Shown in pieces: positions 53,101 to 64,000 of a stretch of DNA of 64,000 nucleotides. The notes under the pieces are model-generated. The model did no database searches, was not told where the DNA came from, and saw only the letters and a program-made list of their open reading frames with translations. The position numbers and the translations under genes are program-made. Location: assembly GCF_016097555.1 (NCBI RefSeq), contig NC_054699.1:5723197-5787196 (forward strand), in the 5' to 3' direction. Numbering within the stretch: the stretch's first letter is position 1; the number at the start of each line of letters is the position of its first letter. This DNA is from Gigantopelta aegis. Lineage: Eukaryota > Mollusca > Gastropoda > Neomphalida > Peltospiridae.

Positions 53101-55860
53101 TAAAGTAATATACTTAATCACTTTTGGCATCTAGCAATTTAAAGCAAATTTTACAATAGTTAGCACTTGGAATAAGCATCAAATATTATTTTGTTTTGTT
53201 TTACCTGTAATATATTTTACCTGTAATATATTTTCACCAGGACTTCCTTCTTTCTCCATGAATGATTAAAGAAAATAACACTGGATATATTGTAGTTATT
53301 TTTGTTTTATTCCAATATATAATAACAAATGTGTTTTATGTCAGTATGTGGAGCAAACTAGCTGATACAGTTGGTTTGAAATCATGATTACAAAATCCTA
53401 AAGATAAAAGGAACTGGCTCCTAACGTCAGCCTCTACATATTGTCCACATCTGTACCGGCCTGTAGGAATGATATTTGAAGTGTGTGTGTGTGGTGGGGG
53501 GGGGGGGGGGGGGGTATACAGTCTCTAGTGAGGGATACAAACTAGATTTTCATTTTTATATCATCTTTATTTATGTGGAGTAGTGAACATTTTAAACATA
53601 CATTTTTGTCCTCAAGTGTGGGATGGAAAACAAGCCCCTAGGCCTGCCCCTCACACACCCACCCCACCCCACCCCATCCCAGTTCCTACGGGCCTGATGT
53701 ATTTTATATTAATAAATACAAAGATTACACAATGATATTGTCTACAGGACATATCAGGTGATTGTCAGCATGTGACAACATTATAATATTTTCCAACATT
53801 TCTGTGTTTCTGTGCCCGGCTGTGGACAGTTTTGGCAGACGGGTAACACATTTGCTTAATAATTGAAAATACACAGTTTAACCAAACATATTAAAACTTG
53901 GAGGATAACTAGCTAAGATAACAAAAAAAAAAAAAAGTGCTAATTTTAGTTTTTTGTTAAAGTATTATATCTTGCTTTGGTGAGGAGGGGACGCTTTTTA
54001 GCAAATTTGCGAAATTGGCCTCTGGAATATCCATTGACGTGTCATGTTTACATCTATGCTGGACAAGATTTATGATGAAATGTTATTACATTTTGTGTGT
54101 TTTTCTTCTAATTAGGTCCATTTGCTTCAGTTTACATTATAAAAGTCATAAAAAAGTATGTTAAAAAAAATGCTTGTTGTATGCTACATTATGCTTCCAA
54201 CTCTGTTCAGTTTGGTTTCTCATGCATGGTTCATGTAATCATCCAATTTGGGCAAGACTTCCGAACGTTCCAGCATTTAGTTCATTCAGGCTTAGGGTAA
54301 GGGTTAATGATATTATTAGCATGCATGCAGGAATGTTCAGAAGTCTTTCCCCAATTTGTTGTCGTCTGCTTGTGTTTCATTTGTAAGGTTTTTCTTCACA
54401 TTTCAAGAAATTTGCATTAATAATAAAGTTCAGACAATCTAAACATAAAACTTTACAACCCCCTATAACCATTAATTTTATGAAGTCGTTTTTGTTTATT
54501 CCTGAAAATTACCGATATCGGGTTCACATGACTCGTAGAAATTGACTTAAAATGGAGGAAGATGTATTAATATTTGGTGTGTCAGACTTTCGTTTTTGAA
54601 AAACCCAGGTGTGCTAAAAATCGCACTCCTCCTCAAAATGCTTACGAGGGGGTGGAAATAATACTCCTCAAAATGCAGAAGAGGGAAAAATCGCACTCCT
54701 CAAAATAATCAGAATTTGAAGCAAGAGACCGAGAGGAATCGCACTCATGAACATGATTAAGATTGAGGAGTAATAGTTTCTAAATTAAATATCTTAAAGG
54801 TTAATATTTTGTGTTTTCAAAATAAATATCCTAATTTAACTAATGTGATGGTTGTTCTCAAAGATGAAGGAATGGGTCATTGCAGTCTTACACAAGAAAA
54901 CCCCCCACCATGAATACAACATTTATCGATTTCTTATGTATTATATGCATATTATGTTGCATTAAAATTCTGAATCATGATAACCTGTTGACTATTTATG
55001 AATAAGGAATTGAAACTGATTTGTTTGTGCTTATTCTGTTTTATTTAAACAAGTACAATAATTTTATTTTTAATCGCAGAATGATATGATTTCTCCATGG
55101 ACACAAACCTGTGTACTGAATGTAAAAGTGTAACAACCACATGGCACAGGGTTATCACATTTATCATAATTTCATAATATGCATGTTATGTACCTGCAAA
55201 TTCTCTATTTTAAAAACATAATAATGTCATAACAGAGAAAATGTCAACATCTATTGTTTTCTACCCAAATATATCTTACTACAATTTTTATAAATATATA
55301 TTTTTACAAACAGGATTAACTTTGATTATCGGTGTACTGTAGTTAACACGTCATTTATTATACTACTAACTCGAATCATAGCAACCCATCAAAAAAAAAA
55401 ACCCAACCTAATGTAAATTTAGTTTTAAAATATACATGCTTTACACTAGCTAAATTCGAATTACTGAGTTACTGAATTAAATCGGTGTAGGTTTGTTTCA
55501 GGTGCCCGACAACCGATTACATGTACTAGGAATCTGACTCTACAAAGGTCAAAGTCCTTGGCTTTAAATCACGTGGCAGTATCGTGAAATAGAAAGTAGA
55601 AATATCTGGAGTATACATGTCGCTGTGCTATTAAAGAAAACAAAACCTGCTTTACTAAATTTGTTTTTTGTTGGTGTACGCGTTTAATGTGATATCAACA
55701 TGTATTATAAACATTATACGCATCATAGAATTATTGGACAACGCACCTACCGTATTATGTTTTCTGTACGTGATCAAAACGACGACAGTGTAAAATATAT
55801 TTTGTGATGTTACCTGCATTGTACGACATTAAAGACAACAAAACCGACAGGATCTTAATA
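50141..55860. other. Repeat-poor AT-rich region; no gene recognised
   Basis: About 5.7 kb almost free of the SINEs that crowd the rest of the window. Frames are short (73 codons or fewer) and lack domains. Notable points are a G run at 53492-53512, and a cluster of 'aaaatcgcactcctc' repeats at 54615-54745. It may be an intron or gene-flanking DNA. Confidence 0.5.
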
Positions 55861-55875
55861 ATAAGTGAACTCCTA

Positions 55876-55932
55876 GCTGATTGGCTCAGTGTAAAGATTA
55901 CCAACCAATCGTGTTTCAATTTATAAAAAGTA
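55876..55932 (+). promoter_or_regulatory. CCAAT-CCAAT-TATA promoter-like cluster
   Basis: An inverted CCAAT box (ATTGG, 55880-55884), a direct CCAAT box (55905-55909) and TATAAAAA (55922-55929) lie in order within 55 bp. Start of transcription would be near 55955. Spacing of this sort is typical of strong TATA-type promoters; activity is inferred. Confidence 0.5.
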
Positions 55933-55957
55933 TTCTAGGAAGTTCATTGTAAACAGA

Positions 55958-56008
55958 ATGGAAAGGTTTTTGGCGTTGTGGATTGGATTCAATAAACAAT
56001 TAAAATGA
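55958..56008 (+). CDS. Possible 16-codon upstream ORF
   Basis: MERFLALWIGFNKQLK then TGA. The stop overlaps the next ATG as ATGA, an arrangement that allows reinitiation. It is the first ATG after the predicted start of transcription. It may be chance. Confidence 0.25.
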   Translation: MERFLALWIGFNKQLK

Positions 56009-56190
56009 GAGTTAAAAAACAAAACAAATACAAGCGTGATTTGTTCAATTTAGGGGCGTTATTTCGCACCCGTCAGATTGAGTTGACGGGGTTTCACGGG
56101 CGTGATAGCGCTCGCACCTTTCAAAAACGAAAGTCTGGTGTGTGTCACATAATGTCGCACTTGCCAGATCAACAAGGCCAAATCAGTTAA
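56005..56190 (+). CDS. Possible small basic protein, unrecognised
   Basis: 61 residues, starting MRVKKQNKYKRDLFNLGALF and rich in Lys and Arg, with Cys and His in 'GVCHIMSH'. It follows the CCAAT/TATA cluster by about 75 bp and has A at -3. I know no such family. It is not a histone, despite the histone-like promoter. It could equally be the first coding part of a spliced gene or a chance frame. Confidence 0.3.
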   Translation: MRVKKQNKYKRDLFNLGALFRTRQIELTGFHGRDSARTFQKRKSGVCHIMSHLPDQQGQIS

Positions 56191-57216
56191 GTTTTAAAAT
56201 TTTTAAGCCCCCTGTTGTTAGAATTTGTTTCAATTATTAATTTTAATCTGCAAAAGATATGCTACATGTACATTTTTGTGCCTCTACTGTATTGAATAGT
56301 ATTCATAATCCATTCATAACAATTGTAAATAATTTTGAGTGTATAAATTGTGTTAATTAATTAAGAATCAATTCATCAGAAATATAATTTTTTACAAACT
56401 ATTCTCTGATATGAATGTAATGCCTATCCATATTGACATCAAGTGCTAATGATGGGTGTTGGTAAAATGTGGATGCTTGACAAACTGAAGTTTTCCTTTT
56501 TAAAAATATTAAACAAAGTGTTTGTTAATTGCATAGTTAAGAAACATATTTTTTTCATGTAATGACCTTTAAAATGGAAAATGACAAACTGCAAATGCTC
56601 GGTACAATACTTTTTACAATCGCATACACTTGAACGCAGTTAGAAAGGCTACACTCTTTCCTGTTTACTGGAGGGTGCTTCACTTTTATTTACTTGAATT
56701 GATTTGTTTTATGTTCACATTGTTGATTTTTTATTTAAACTGATTGCAATCTATTTTGTTTCACTTATTGTAGCTGAAAAATGTAGAATAGTATTTTTAT
56801 AAATATCGTATCCCAGTTTTTGTCATTAAGTGAATGCAGTTTGGAACGTCAATGGTATATATTTACTCTTTTTCTGGCACACGGTCTGGTTTATCATTAT
56901 AAGCACATCCAGTAATTCATCGAACTTGGTAACCCATGCTTATAACACCAATATGACCGCCGTGTACAACGTAGATAGCCAGTATATAGGTGATGGCCTC
57001 CATTGCTATTGAATTTATAGATTTGATATTTATACGCAATATCTAGCACAATGTATATAGGGTAATCGACAGGACCTAAGCATGAAACGATCCTTACGAA
57101 GTGTGGCATCACGTAAGTACAAAGAAGGCTGTCAGCAGTACAGATCAAATAAGGAGAAGTGATCAGAACGATGGGAAAATGTTAAAACAGCTGTATGTAA
57201 TATTAATTATATTATA
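56191..57216. other. No gene seen
   Basis: AT-rich, without shared repeats. Confidence 0.5.
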
Positions 57217-57270
57217 GATCAGGGCCCGTGCTTATAAAACTTTTAAAGTCCAAAATCAATCTGAAATGAT
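57217..57270 (-). repeat. Fragment of a repeat shared with 42.7 and 60.6 kb
   Basis: 'gtgcttataaaacttttaaa' is the reverse complement of the flank 'aaaagttttataagcac' at the PIF/Harbinger empty site. Confidence 0.55.
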
Positions 57271-57300
57271 GTCACATGCATGCAATTTGTATGGTGTTGC

Positions 57301-57617
57301 CATGACTATAGGGTGTATACTACCAAATCAAATCCCATAGACGACAGTAGTAACATATGTGGCTAAAACTCCTACCTGCAACGTATCAATCGACATAGAC
57401 ACCACGGATATAAATACTACCACCCCTCACCCTTAAAGTGAATCACAAAAAAGTGGGTGTCAAGCTGCTCATTTCTGAGATAACGGGTAGCGTCTATGAC
57501 TACCCTAGTTCCGCACAAAATTTTAGTACTTTTTTTTACAGGTACCCCATACATGTTCCAAGCACAAGCCTACTTGACACAGTGGTACTAGATGAAATAA
57601 AATTGCACCCTATAACT
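57301..57617 (+). repeat. Dispersed repeat R4, copy 1 (short form)
   Basis: Begins 'tatagggtgtatactaccaa' and ends 'ttgcaccctata', so TATAGGGTG is inverted at the two ends. It codes 'VGVKLLISEITGSVYDYPSS' and 'YRYPIHVPSTSLLDTVVLD' without a clear ATG. Confidence 0.7.
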
Positions 57618-58540
57618 TAGCACCCTATAAATATGTCAAAATGACAATAAAAATCAAGTTCTTTACACATTTGAGTTTTCAGAATTTCATACATGAAAAA
57701 TTAACTATGTTAATGGAAACTAAAGACATTAACCCACTATTGACACATGCTATTTTTAATATAAAAATAAATTGGTTTTAAACTCTTAATTCAGGTTGCC
57801 TATATATAACACCATATTTAAGAGCAGTTGTATATGGCAAGTCTAATACCATGTAAAAAGAAATTATTGAAATATTTACAATATGAATTATAGGCGAAAA
57901 CCAACTTTTCCTCAGTGCTAACTTTGATTCAAACTCCATTCAGAGCCATGTACAGTGATTAGTGTCAAGGTCAAGGTCATTGTGAACTTGTGTGGTCCAG
58001 TGACGGCTAATTAATCAACCAGTATAGTTAATTAAATAAAATCACAAAATCATAACATTTTTTATTATGCACTGAATATGTGCTATAGGGTGTATACTAC
58101 CAAATCAAATCCCATAGACGACAATAGTAACATATGTGGCTGAAACTCCTACCTGCAAAGTATCAGTCGACATAGACACCAAGGATATAAATACTACCAC
58201 CCCTCACCCTTAAAGTGAATCACAAAAAAGTGGGTGTCAAGCTGCTCATTTCTGAGATAACGGGTAGCGTCTATGACTACCCTAGTTCCGCACAAAATTT
58301 TAGTACTTTTTTTTACAGGTACCCCATACATGTTCCAAGCACAAGCCTACTTGACACAGTGGTACTAGATGAAATAAAATTGCATACTTTTTTTGTAGCC
58401 CAGATGAAACTAATTTTTTTTACAACCAACACACTCACATTTATAACCAATCACAGGACTTGTGGTGTTCACTTCTCTATTAAAAGTTGGGTGCACCTCG
58501 AACTTTGACCCAGCCGGAAGTTATTTAGTTTAGTACTACC
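57611..58540 (+). repeat. 930-bp segmental duplication, first copy
   Basis: Matches 59687-60616 with no net length change (offset 2076 bp) and very few differences. It includes a full R4 repeat. Confidence 0.93.
58086..58540 (+). repeat. Dispersed repeat R4, copy 2 (long form)
   Basis: The same start as copy 1, but it continues past 'aaattgca' with 'accaatcacaggacttgtgg' to 'tttagtttagtactacc'. The antisense copy at 15.5 kb is also of this long form. Confidence 0.72.
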
Positions 58541-59686
58541 TATACTGATAACATACATTTTTCAAAAAGTGTCCAGCTATGTGTTTTTATGACAACCAGG
58601 ATCTAGTGTATTCTGACATAAAGTGACAGCCTCACTGAAACTGTTGTTTCTACAGTGCAACCTAATATAATGTACACCTCATAAGGCATATATATTGTAT
58701 ACAGTTTTGTACAAATGCAATATGTCATATTAAACAACAAAATGTTTTTAAAAAAACTCCTGAAGATATTTACTGTGAGTTGGGTGTGTGTACTCAGGTA
58801 TATATGTAGAGACAACAAAGATAGTCAGAGTACCTCTACTCCTTTAAAGTATTCCATTAAAACACATGCACTTGACTGACCCCTAGATTAGGAGACCTGA
58901 ACAGGTACATCAAAGAAATATCAGTATTAAAACAATACACTGTCTGAGGAAAGAAACACAATCATGACTGTACCTGTATGAAGTAATAACTTAATGTCCT
59001 GGACATTAGTGTTGGGAGGAAATCCTGTATGCAGGGTGTGGCCGTCTTCAAGTTACCAGATGTGGGAATTTCAAATCCATCGGCCATGCTGATTTTCATA
59101 ATGAACCATCAAAACCATTGGGAGCCACCCATATTCCTGACTATATTTTATTTGTAGCCTACTGTAGTTGGAGCTTTTAATATTTGTGATATCTGGAATT
59201 ATCATCCAGCTTTCACACATTTATTTTTGATTAATTACTGAAAAAAACTATTTTTAAATGACATAAATACCCGAACATCTATTTTATTGCATTCTTTTCT
59301 AATCCAGATCAATACAATATGTATATTGGATGTATTCCTACAATCAGTAATCAAGCATTTTATTTAGCTAGTAACATTGGGTAATACAGCTTTAACAATA
59401 AAATAAATTATCAACTTACTCCAAGGCAGATAATCAAATCTAAAAAAAATTGGTTCTGAATCCAGTATAAACCTAAAATGGTCTTCATGAGAGCAAACTA
59501 AGTGATTATTTAAAAAAATATTTGATCTGGAGATCTAAAGGTATCTTTAACAAGCTTATTGTTATGTACGTGTATTTAACTAAGAACAGAAGGCACAATA
59601 GTGACAACAAATTTAATTATGTCTTTGGTGAAGTTTTTCTTTAAATTTATTTTAAATTTTGCATAAAACTACAAATTTGTCTAAAA
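58541..59686. other. Spacer between duplicated blocks; no gene seen
   Basis: 1.15 kb of AT-rich sequence with no shared repeat and no domain. Confidence 0.5.
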
Positions 59687-60616
59687 TATAACTTAGCACC
59701 CTATAAATATGTCAAAATGACAATAAAAATCAAGTTCTTTACACATTTGAGTTTTCAGAATTTCATACATGAAAAATTAACTATGTTAATGGAAACTAAA
59801 GACATTAACCCACTATTGACACATGTTATTTTTAATATAAAAATAAATTGGTTTTAAACTCTTAATTCAGGTTGCCTATATATAACACCATATTTAAGAG
59901 CAGTTGTATATGGCAAGTCTAATACCATGTAAAAAGAAATTATTGAAATATTTACAGTATGAATTATAGGCGAAAACCAACTTTTCCTCAGTGCTAACTT
60001 TGATTCAAACTCCATTCAGAGCCATGTACAGTGATTAGTGTCAAGGTCAAGGTCATTGTGAACTTGTGTGGTCCAGTGACGGCTAATTAATCAACCAGTA
60101 TAGTTAATTAAATAAAATCACAAAATCATAACATTTTTTATTATGCACTGAATATGTGCTATAGGGTGTATACTACCAAATCAAATCCCATAGACGACAA
60201 TAGTAACATATGTGGCTGAAACTCCTACCTGCAAAGTATCAGTCGACATAGACGCCAAGGATATAAATACTACCACCCCTCACCCTTAAAGTGAATCACA
60301 AAAAAGTGGGTGTCAAGCTGCTCATTTCTGAGATAACGGGTAGCGTCTATGACTACCCTAGTTCCGCACAAAATTTTAGTACTTTTTTTTTACAGGTACC
60401 CCATACATGTTCCAAGCACAAGCCTACTTGACACAGTGGTACTAGATGAAATAAAATTGCATACTTTTTTTTAGCCCAGATGAAACTAATTTTTTTCACA
60501 ACCAACACACTCACATTTATAACCAATCACAGGACTTGTGGTGTTCACTTCTCTATTAAAAGTTGGGTGCACCTCGAACTTTGACCCAGCCGGAAGTTAT
60601 TTGGTTTAGTACTACC
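59687..60616 (+). repeat. 930-bp segmental duplication, second copy
   Basis: See the first copy. It contains the third plus-strand R4 repeat (60162-60616). A one-base gain in its T run disturbs the shared frame. Confidence 0.93.
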
Positions 60617-60627
60617 ATTAGTGTCTC

Positions 60628-60690
60628 AGACTCTATTAAAATCTGGAGTCTAAACTCTAAAAGTTTTATAAGCACCAGGCCAGGTGTTGT
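60628..60690 (+). repeat. Empty site of the PIF/Harbinger-like element
   Basis: 'tctcagactctattaaaatc' to 'aaaagttttataagcaccag' matches the two flanks at 42712-42748 and 44869-44885, joined through a single TAA (60658-60660). Confidence 0.88.
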
Positions 60691-60845
60691 TTATCATTAA
60701 TTTATTAATATATCCAACACCATGTCAAACCAATGTAGATGAGTCCTTTCTGAGGGGTTTTAATTGTTTATCATTAATTTATTAATATATCCAACACCAT
60801 GTGAAACCAATGTAGATGAGTCCTTTCTGAGGGGTTTTAATTGTT
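60687..60845. repeat. 77-bp tandem duplication
   Basis: 'ttgtttatcattaatttatt' begins both units (60687 and 60764). They differ at about one base. Confidence 0.93.
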
Positions 60846-61079
60846 TATCCTAAAAGAAACCTTGCGGTAAATAATGTTCGAAATTAAAATGTTAAAAAAG
60901 AAGTTTTGGAATTTACCAAGATGAAGAACTTGGCACTACCTGAAAAATATTGCTGTCCTTGTTGTTTGAATTCCCCCCGATTCCAGCCAGTGCTTTGCGG
61001 CTGATATATATCAAAGCAGAGTTTGTCGGATTGTACAGAGGGTGAAATTATGTACCCTAAATTTTTTGTTATTAATGGA

Positions 61080-61240
61080 TACATTTTAATAATCTAACTA
61101 AGAGAGCTGCTGTTTAAAATTAATCTAAGTACATGAAATTAGATGATTCAAACCAATTGCCTAGAGAGAGACTCTAATGATCTGTTTTGTTTTTATTATG
61201 TACTCTCAAATTGTGTTCTGGCAGAAAGCCTGCAAAGGCC
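61080..61240. repeat. Old repeat shared with about 52.9-53.05 kb
   Basis: 'gttctggcagaaagcctgc' and the preceding 'attttgtttttatta' block occur in both places. Confidence 0.5.
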
Positions 61241-61430
61241 GTGATATGTGCTGTCCTGTCTGGGAAAATGCATAATAAATGATCCCATGCTGCTAGTGGA
61301 AAAATGTAGTGGGTTTCCTTTGAAAATTCAGTGTTATCAAATTTTTCGCATCCAGTAAGACGGGTGGGATGTAGCCCAGTGGTAAAGCGCTCGCTTGATG
61401 GGCAATCGCAGTCCTCTACAAAGCAAGTTC
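61240..61430 (+). mobile_element. Two SINE fragments
   Basis: 'aaaggccgtgatatgtgctg' to 'atgtagtgggtttcct' is a body piece. 'gggatgtagcccagtggtaa' at 61369 is a fresh head that stops after about 50 bp. Confidence 0.75.
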
Positions 61431-62526
61431 AAATTTACTCTTCCCTGGCCAGTAAAGTATAATATTTTAGTCGCCAGACACTTATATTTAGTAGCCAGTT
61501 AATATATACTTGTAATTAAATCGATTCATCTGCCATTTTACGGCACATTACTGATGCACTAATTGTTATTAGGACTGCATTCGAATGAACTCGTGAAGAG
61601 GTGATTCCTAGTTGTTAAATAGTAATTACAAGTTACTGTTTGTGTCCGGTTCCACTAAAACAGTGAACGATCATTATAAAATTCCGTACCCAATAATTTT
61701 ATTAGAAGAATTTAAGCGAATTACTATTTTAATGGCACTGCTAAGATACGCATTTAAATTTCAGTACTTATTAAAAGTTAAATAAAATCATTGTGATAAT
61801 ATCTACCAGGCTTCAACGTGTTACTAGTAGTTACCAATCGGCTACCTTACTTTTGATTTAAATAATATTTATTTTCGTCACATACTGCCTTGTAAATCTA
61901 TAAATACTGTTTTGTAAATAGTTGTGTCTTTAAAGCCGTCTAAAGTCGAGTCATGAAAATAGAAACATGCTTTCATCCTCCACTGGTGAACATGACTAAT
62001 TCCGATTTGATTAAAACAACATTCACAACTGGAGACATCGTTATCGTGGAGGGACGCGTTATCACGATAAGCACGAGACGATTGAAGCGCCGCATAACAC
62101 ATATATAAGTCGACATTTAAAATAATTAACGTTTGAGTTTCAAACAGACAAGTAAAGACACAGTGGCTCAACAATCTCATTTTAATACATAAATAAAACC
62201 TGGCTCTAAATGGGATAGGACCGACTTGGTCCAAAACTGAACTGGAGTCGAATTATTTTCAAAGGCTTGATATTCAAGTTAAGGGAGATAACATCATAAC
62301 GAAGTACTGCTTCCCCATTAACGTCACCATGTTTACTCTTGAATACTGGAAAATTGTTACTCATAGTCCGATTAACATGTGTCAAACTTTTATTTTTCAA
62401 ACAAACTACTGATAGAAAACATGTTTTATATGGAAGATAAATTGCTACTAGTCCGAATGTGATTTTATTTTTTAGACACCAGGGAATGTTTTTAATCGTC
62501 ATGGCGAGTATTTTACTCGCTTTGTA
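61431..62526. other. No gene recognised
   Basis: Two minus-strand frames (118 and 108 codons) overlap here, but they have no domain and no promoter-like sequence. I treat them as unsupported. Confidence 0.45.
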
Positions 62527-62812
62527 GAGCATTGGGTCGGTCTGGGATCAATCCCTGTTGGTGGGCCCATTGGGCTATTTCTCGTTCCAGCCAGTGCACC
62601 ACGACTGGTACATCAAAGGATCGTGGTATGTACTACCCTGTCTGTGGGATATATCCCTTGCTGCTAATCGAAAAGAGTAGCCCATGAAGTGGCAACAGCA
62701 GGTTTCCTCTCTCTATATCTGTGTGGGCCATAACCATATGTCTGACGCTATATAATCATAAATAAAATGTGTTGAGTGCGTCTTTAAATAAAACATTTCC
62801 TTCCTTCCTTAC
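62527..62812 (+). mobile_element. SINE, type A
   Basis: 'tcggtctgggatcaatccct' through 'gtgttgagtgcgtctttaaa' and (CTTC)n. Confidence 0.9.
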
Positions 62813-63775
62813 ATAGCATGGCCTGTTACACTGGTAAGAACTGGAAAACGGAAAATGGATCCACTGAAAGGGTTTGATCCTTTGATCCAAACACCTTAGG
62901 AAAGCCGTTTAATATTAACTAAGGGACATAGATCATCCTGCCCATTTTACCGAATAAGATACAATTGTCTGGGTCCCCCCCCCCCCCCAATGTAAGCCTT
63001 GATATATTTTGTGGTCTAAACTGTAATTCAGGTAAAAAAAAAAAAAAAAAAAAAAATATATATGCTACATTGATTGTGAGTGAATGCACATAATGAAGAT
63101 AACATGATGAGAATCGATATGTTTTCCATTAGCTCCTGTTGATAATCCTGGCAGCAGGTGAATGTTGATTTAGATAATAACCTTGGGAACTAATTAACCT
63201 ACATACAGATACACCAACCATCGTTAGTTTTACAGCTGATGCCAAAATCCTTATTCTTATTTCCATACTTATATTGAATTAAGGTTGAAGTACACTTACC
63301 TGGGCAGACACCTCAGCTATCTGACAGTTTAGCTTAGTAGTTACCAAGTTGAGTATGTGCTTGTTTCAGGTTTGATAAATCATGGTATCGAGCACTCTAC
63401 CCACTGAGCTAGAGCCCATCACCAGGTTTTATCAAAACGTGCATGTATTCAGCCATGTAATAGTCATAAACACAGACCTCTGGAAATTGTTACAACGATC
63501 GTTTCGTTTGTGCCGCAGTCATGCAAATCTAATTAGAGCGTAACCTATTTTCCGTTGACACATTAAATTTTGGACATTACAGTTATACATGGGACACATG
63601 GGACATTAGTTATACATGGACATAATGGGTTACGCAAGAAGATAATGGGGTACCTTAATTTATTTTTGCATAACTGATAAATGGTTTATACTCTAATATT
63701 CACTTCTCAACGACCTGAAACATACCTTTGTTTGACACTTACTTTAGCCAATTTTTTATATTATTTTTTAATTTA
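62813..63775. other. No gene seen; C and A runs and one old SINE head
   Basis: C run at 62977-62988, A run at 63034-63056. 63280-63415 resembles the fourth SINE head ('aattaaggttgaagtacact', 'acacctcagctatctgac'). Confidence 0.55.
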
Positions 63776-63832
63776 TCACACTGGGGTGTGATTAAACATT
63801 CATTCATTCATTCATTCATTCATTCATTCAAG
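63776..63832 (+). mobile_element. SINE tail variant ending (ATTC)n
   Basis: 'cacactggggtgtgattaaa' and eight 'cattcatt' units, like the piece at 2640-2710. Confidence 0.65.
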
Positions 63833-63889
63833 TTATGTACAGGATTAATTTGGTATTACATGTAGTTTGATTTGTGTATCGGGTGTATG

Positions 63890-64000
63890 TGTTGTAGCCC
63901 ATTGGTAAAGCGTTCGTGTGATGCGTGGTCAGTTTAGGATTGATTCTCATTGGTGGGCACATTGGGCTATTTCTCACTCCAGCTATGCAGTGCACCACAA
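63890..64000 (+). mobile_element. SINE head and body, cut by window edge
   Basis: 'gtagcccattggtaaagcgt', 'aggattgattctcattggtg' and 'gtgcaccacaa'. Confidence 0.88.

Noticed and set aside
57611-60616. A 930-bp LTR pair
   Set aside because: No target duplication outside, no primer site, no coding in the 1.15-kb spacer, and no TG...CA ends.
61878-62532. Two overlapping minus-strand frames of 118 and 108 codons
   Set aside because: No domain, no splice or promoter support, and composition like the surrounding DNA.

Overview
The window is eukaryotic and most likely from a mollusc. It is AT-rich and full of microsatellites. It carries dozens of tRNA-headed SINE copies (A box, B box, then a shared body reading 'gcaccatcccacagacagg' on the minus strand) of a kind I associate with gastropod and other molluscan genomes; that link is from memory. 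I see no prokaryotic features, no CRISPR array, no rRNA and no free-standing tRNA gene. No long conserved host gene lies here. Most of the window is intergenic or intronic DNA built from nested transposons.

The best candidate for an undescribed host system is a small gene family present four times in the same orientation (coding exons near 10.1, 16.0, 36.8 and 45.6 kb). Each copy codes for a hydrophilic peptide of 60-70 residues that starts Met-Gly-Cys (the 16.0-kb copy reads Ile-Gly-Cys), a dual-acylation style N-terminus, and ends in a conserved SAHED-x-x-VN...GDT block. Copies 1 and 4 have a pyrimidine tract and AG acceptor exactly 12 nt before the ATG. Homologous noncoding upstream exons ending in GTGAGT or GTAAGT lie near 8.6, 36.4, 39.6 and 40.1 kb, the last two as a tandem duplication. 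Copy 2 has decayed and carries a 24-bp repeat expanded inside its coding exon.

Region by region: 1-2.9 kb holds SINEs and simple repeats. 2.95-7.97 kb is a 5-kb virus-derived element with terminal inverted repeats. It has a BIR-domain protein, a small basic protein, a zinc-finger/packaging-type ATPase and a small acidic protein, and it sits inside a piggyBac-like MITE. 8.3-10.4 kb is gene-family copy 1. 10.8-15.9 kb has MITEs and a broken Tc1/mariner transposon. 16.0-18.5 kb has family copy 2 and remnants of three LINEs. 19.0-27.2 kb is an old but datable Ty3/gypsy LTR element on the minus strand with a second Tc1/mariner nested in it. 27.2-34.4 kb has SINEs, an unclassified repeat block, a 1.4-kb minisatellite and a hAT-like insertion. 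36.2-46.1 kb has family copies 3 and 4, a 40-bp minisatellite and a PIF/Harbinger-like insertion whose empty site is also in the window. 46-50 kb is SINE and MITE mosaic. 50.1-57.2 kb is repeat-poor and AT-rich, with one CCAAT/TATA promoter-like site. 57.3-60.6 kb is a 930-bp segmental duplication carrying a dispersed repeat with a conserved reading frame. The rest is sparse, with SINEs.

The work was done by eye. Repeat boundaries are good to a few bases where target-site duplications are quoted, and otherwise to about 10-20 bases. Family names for transposons rest on target-site length and terminal sequence.
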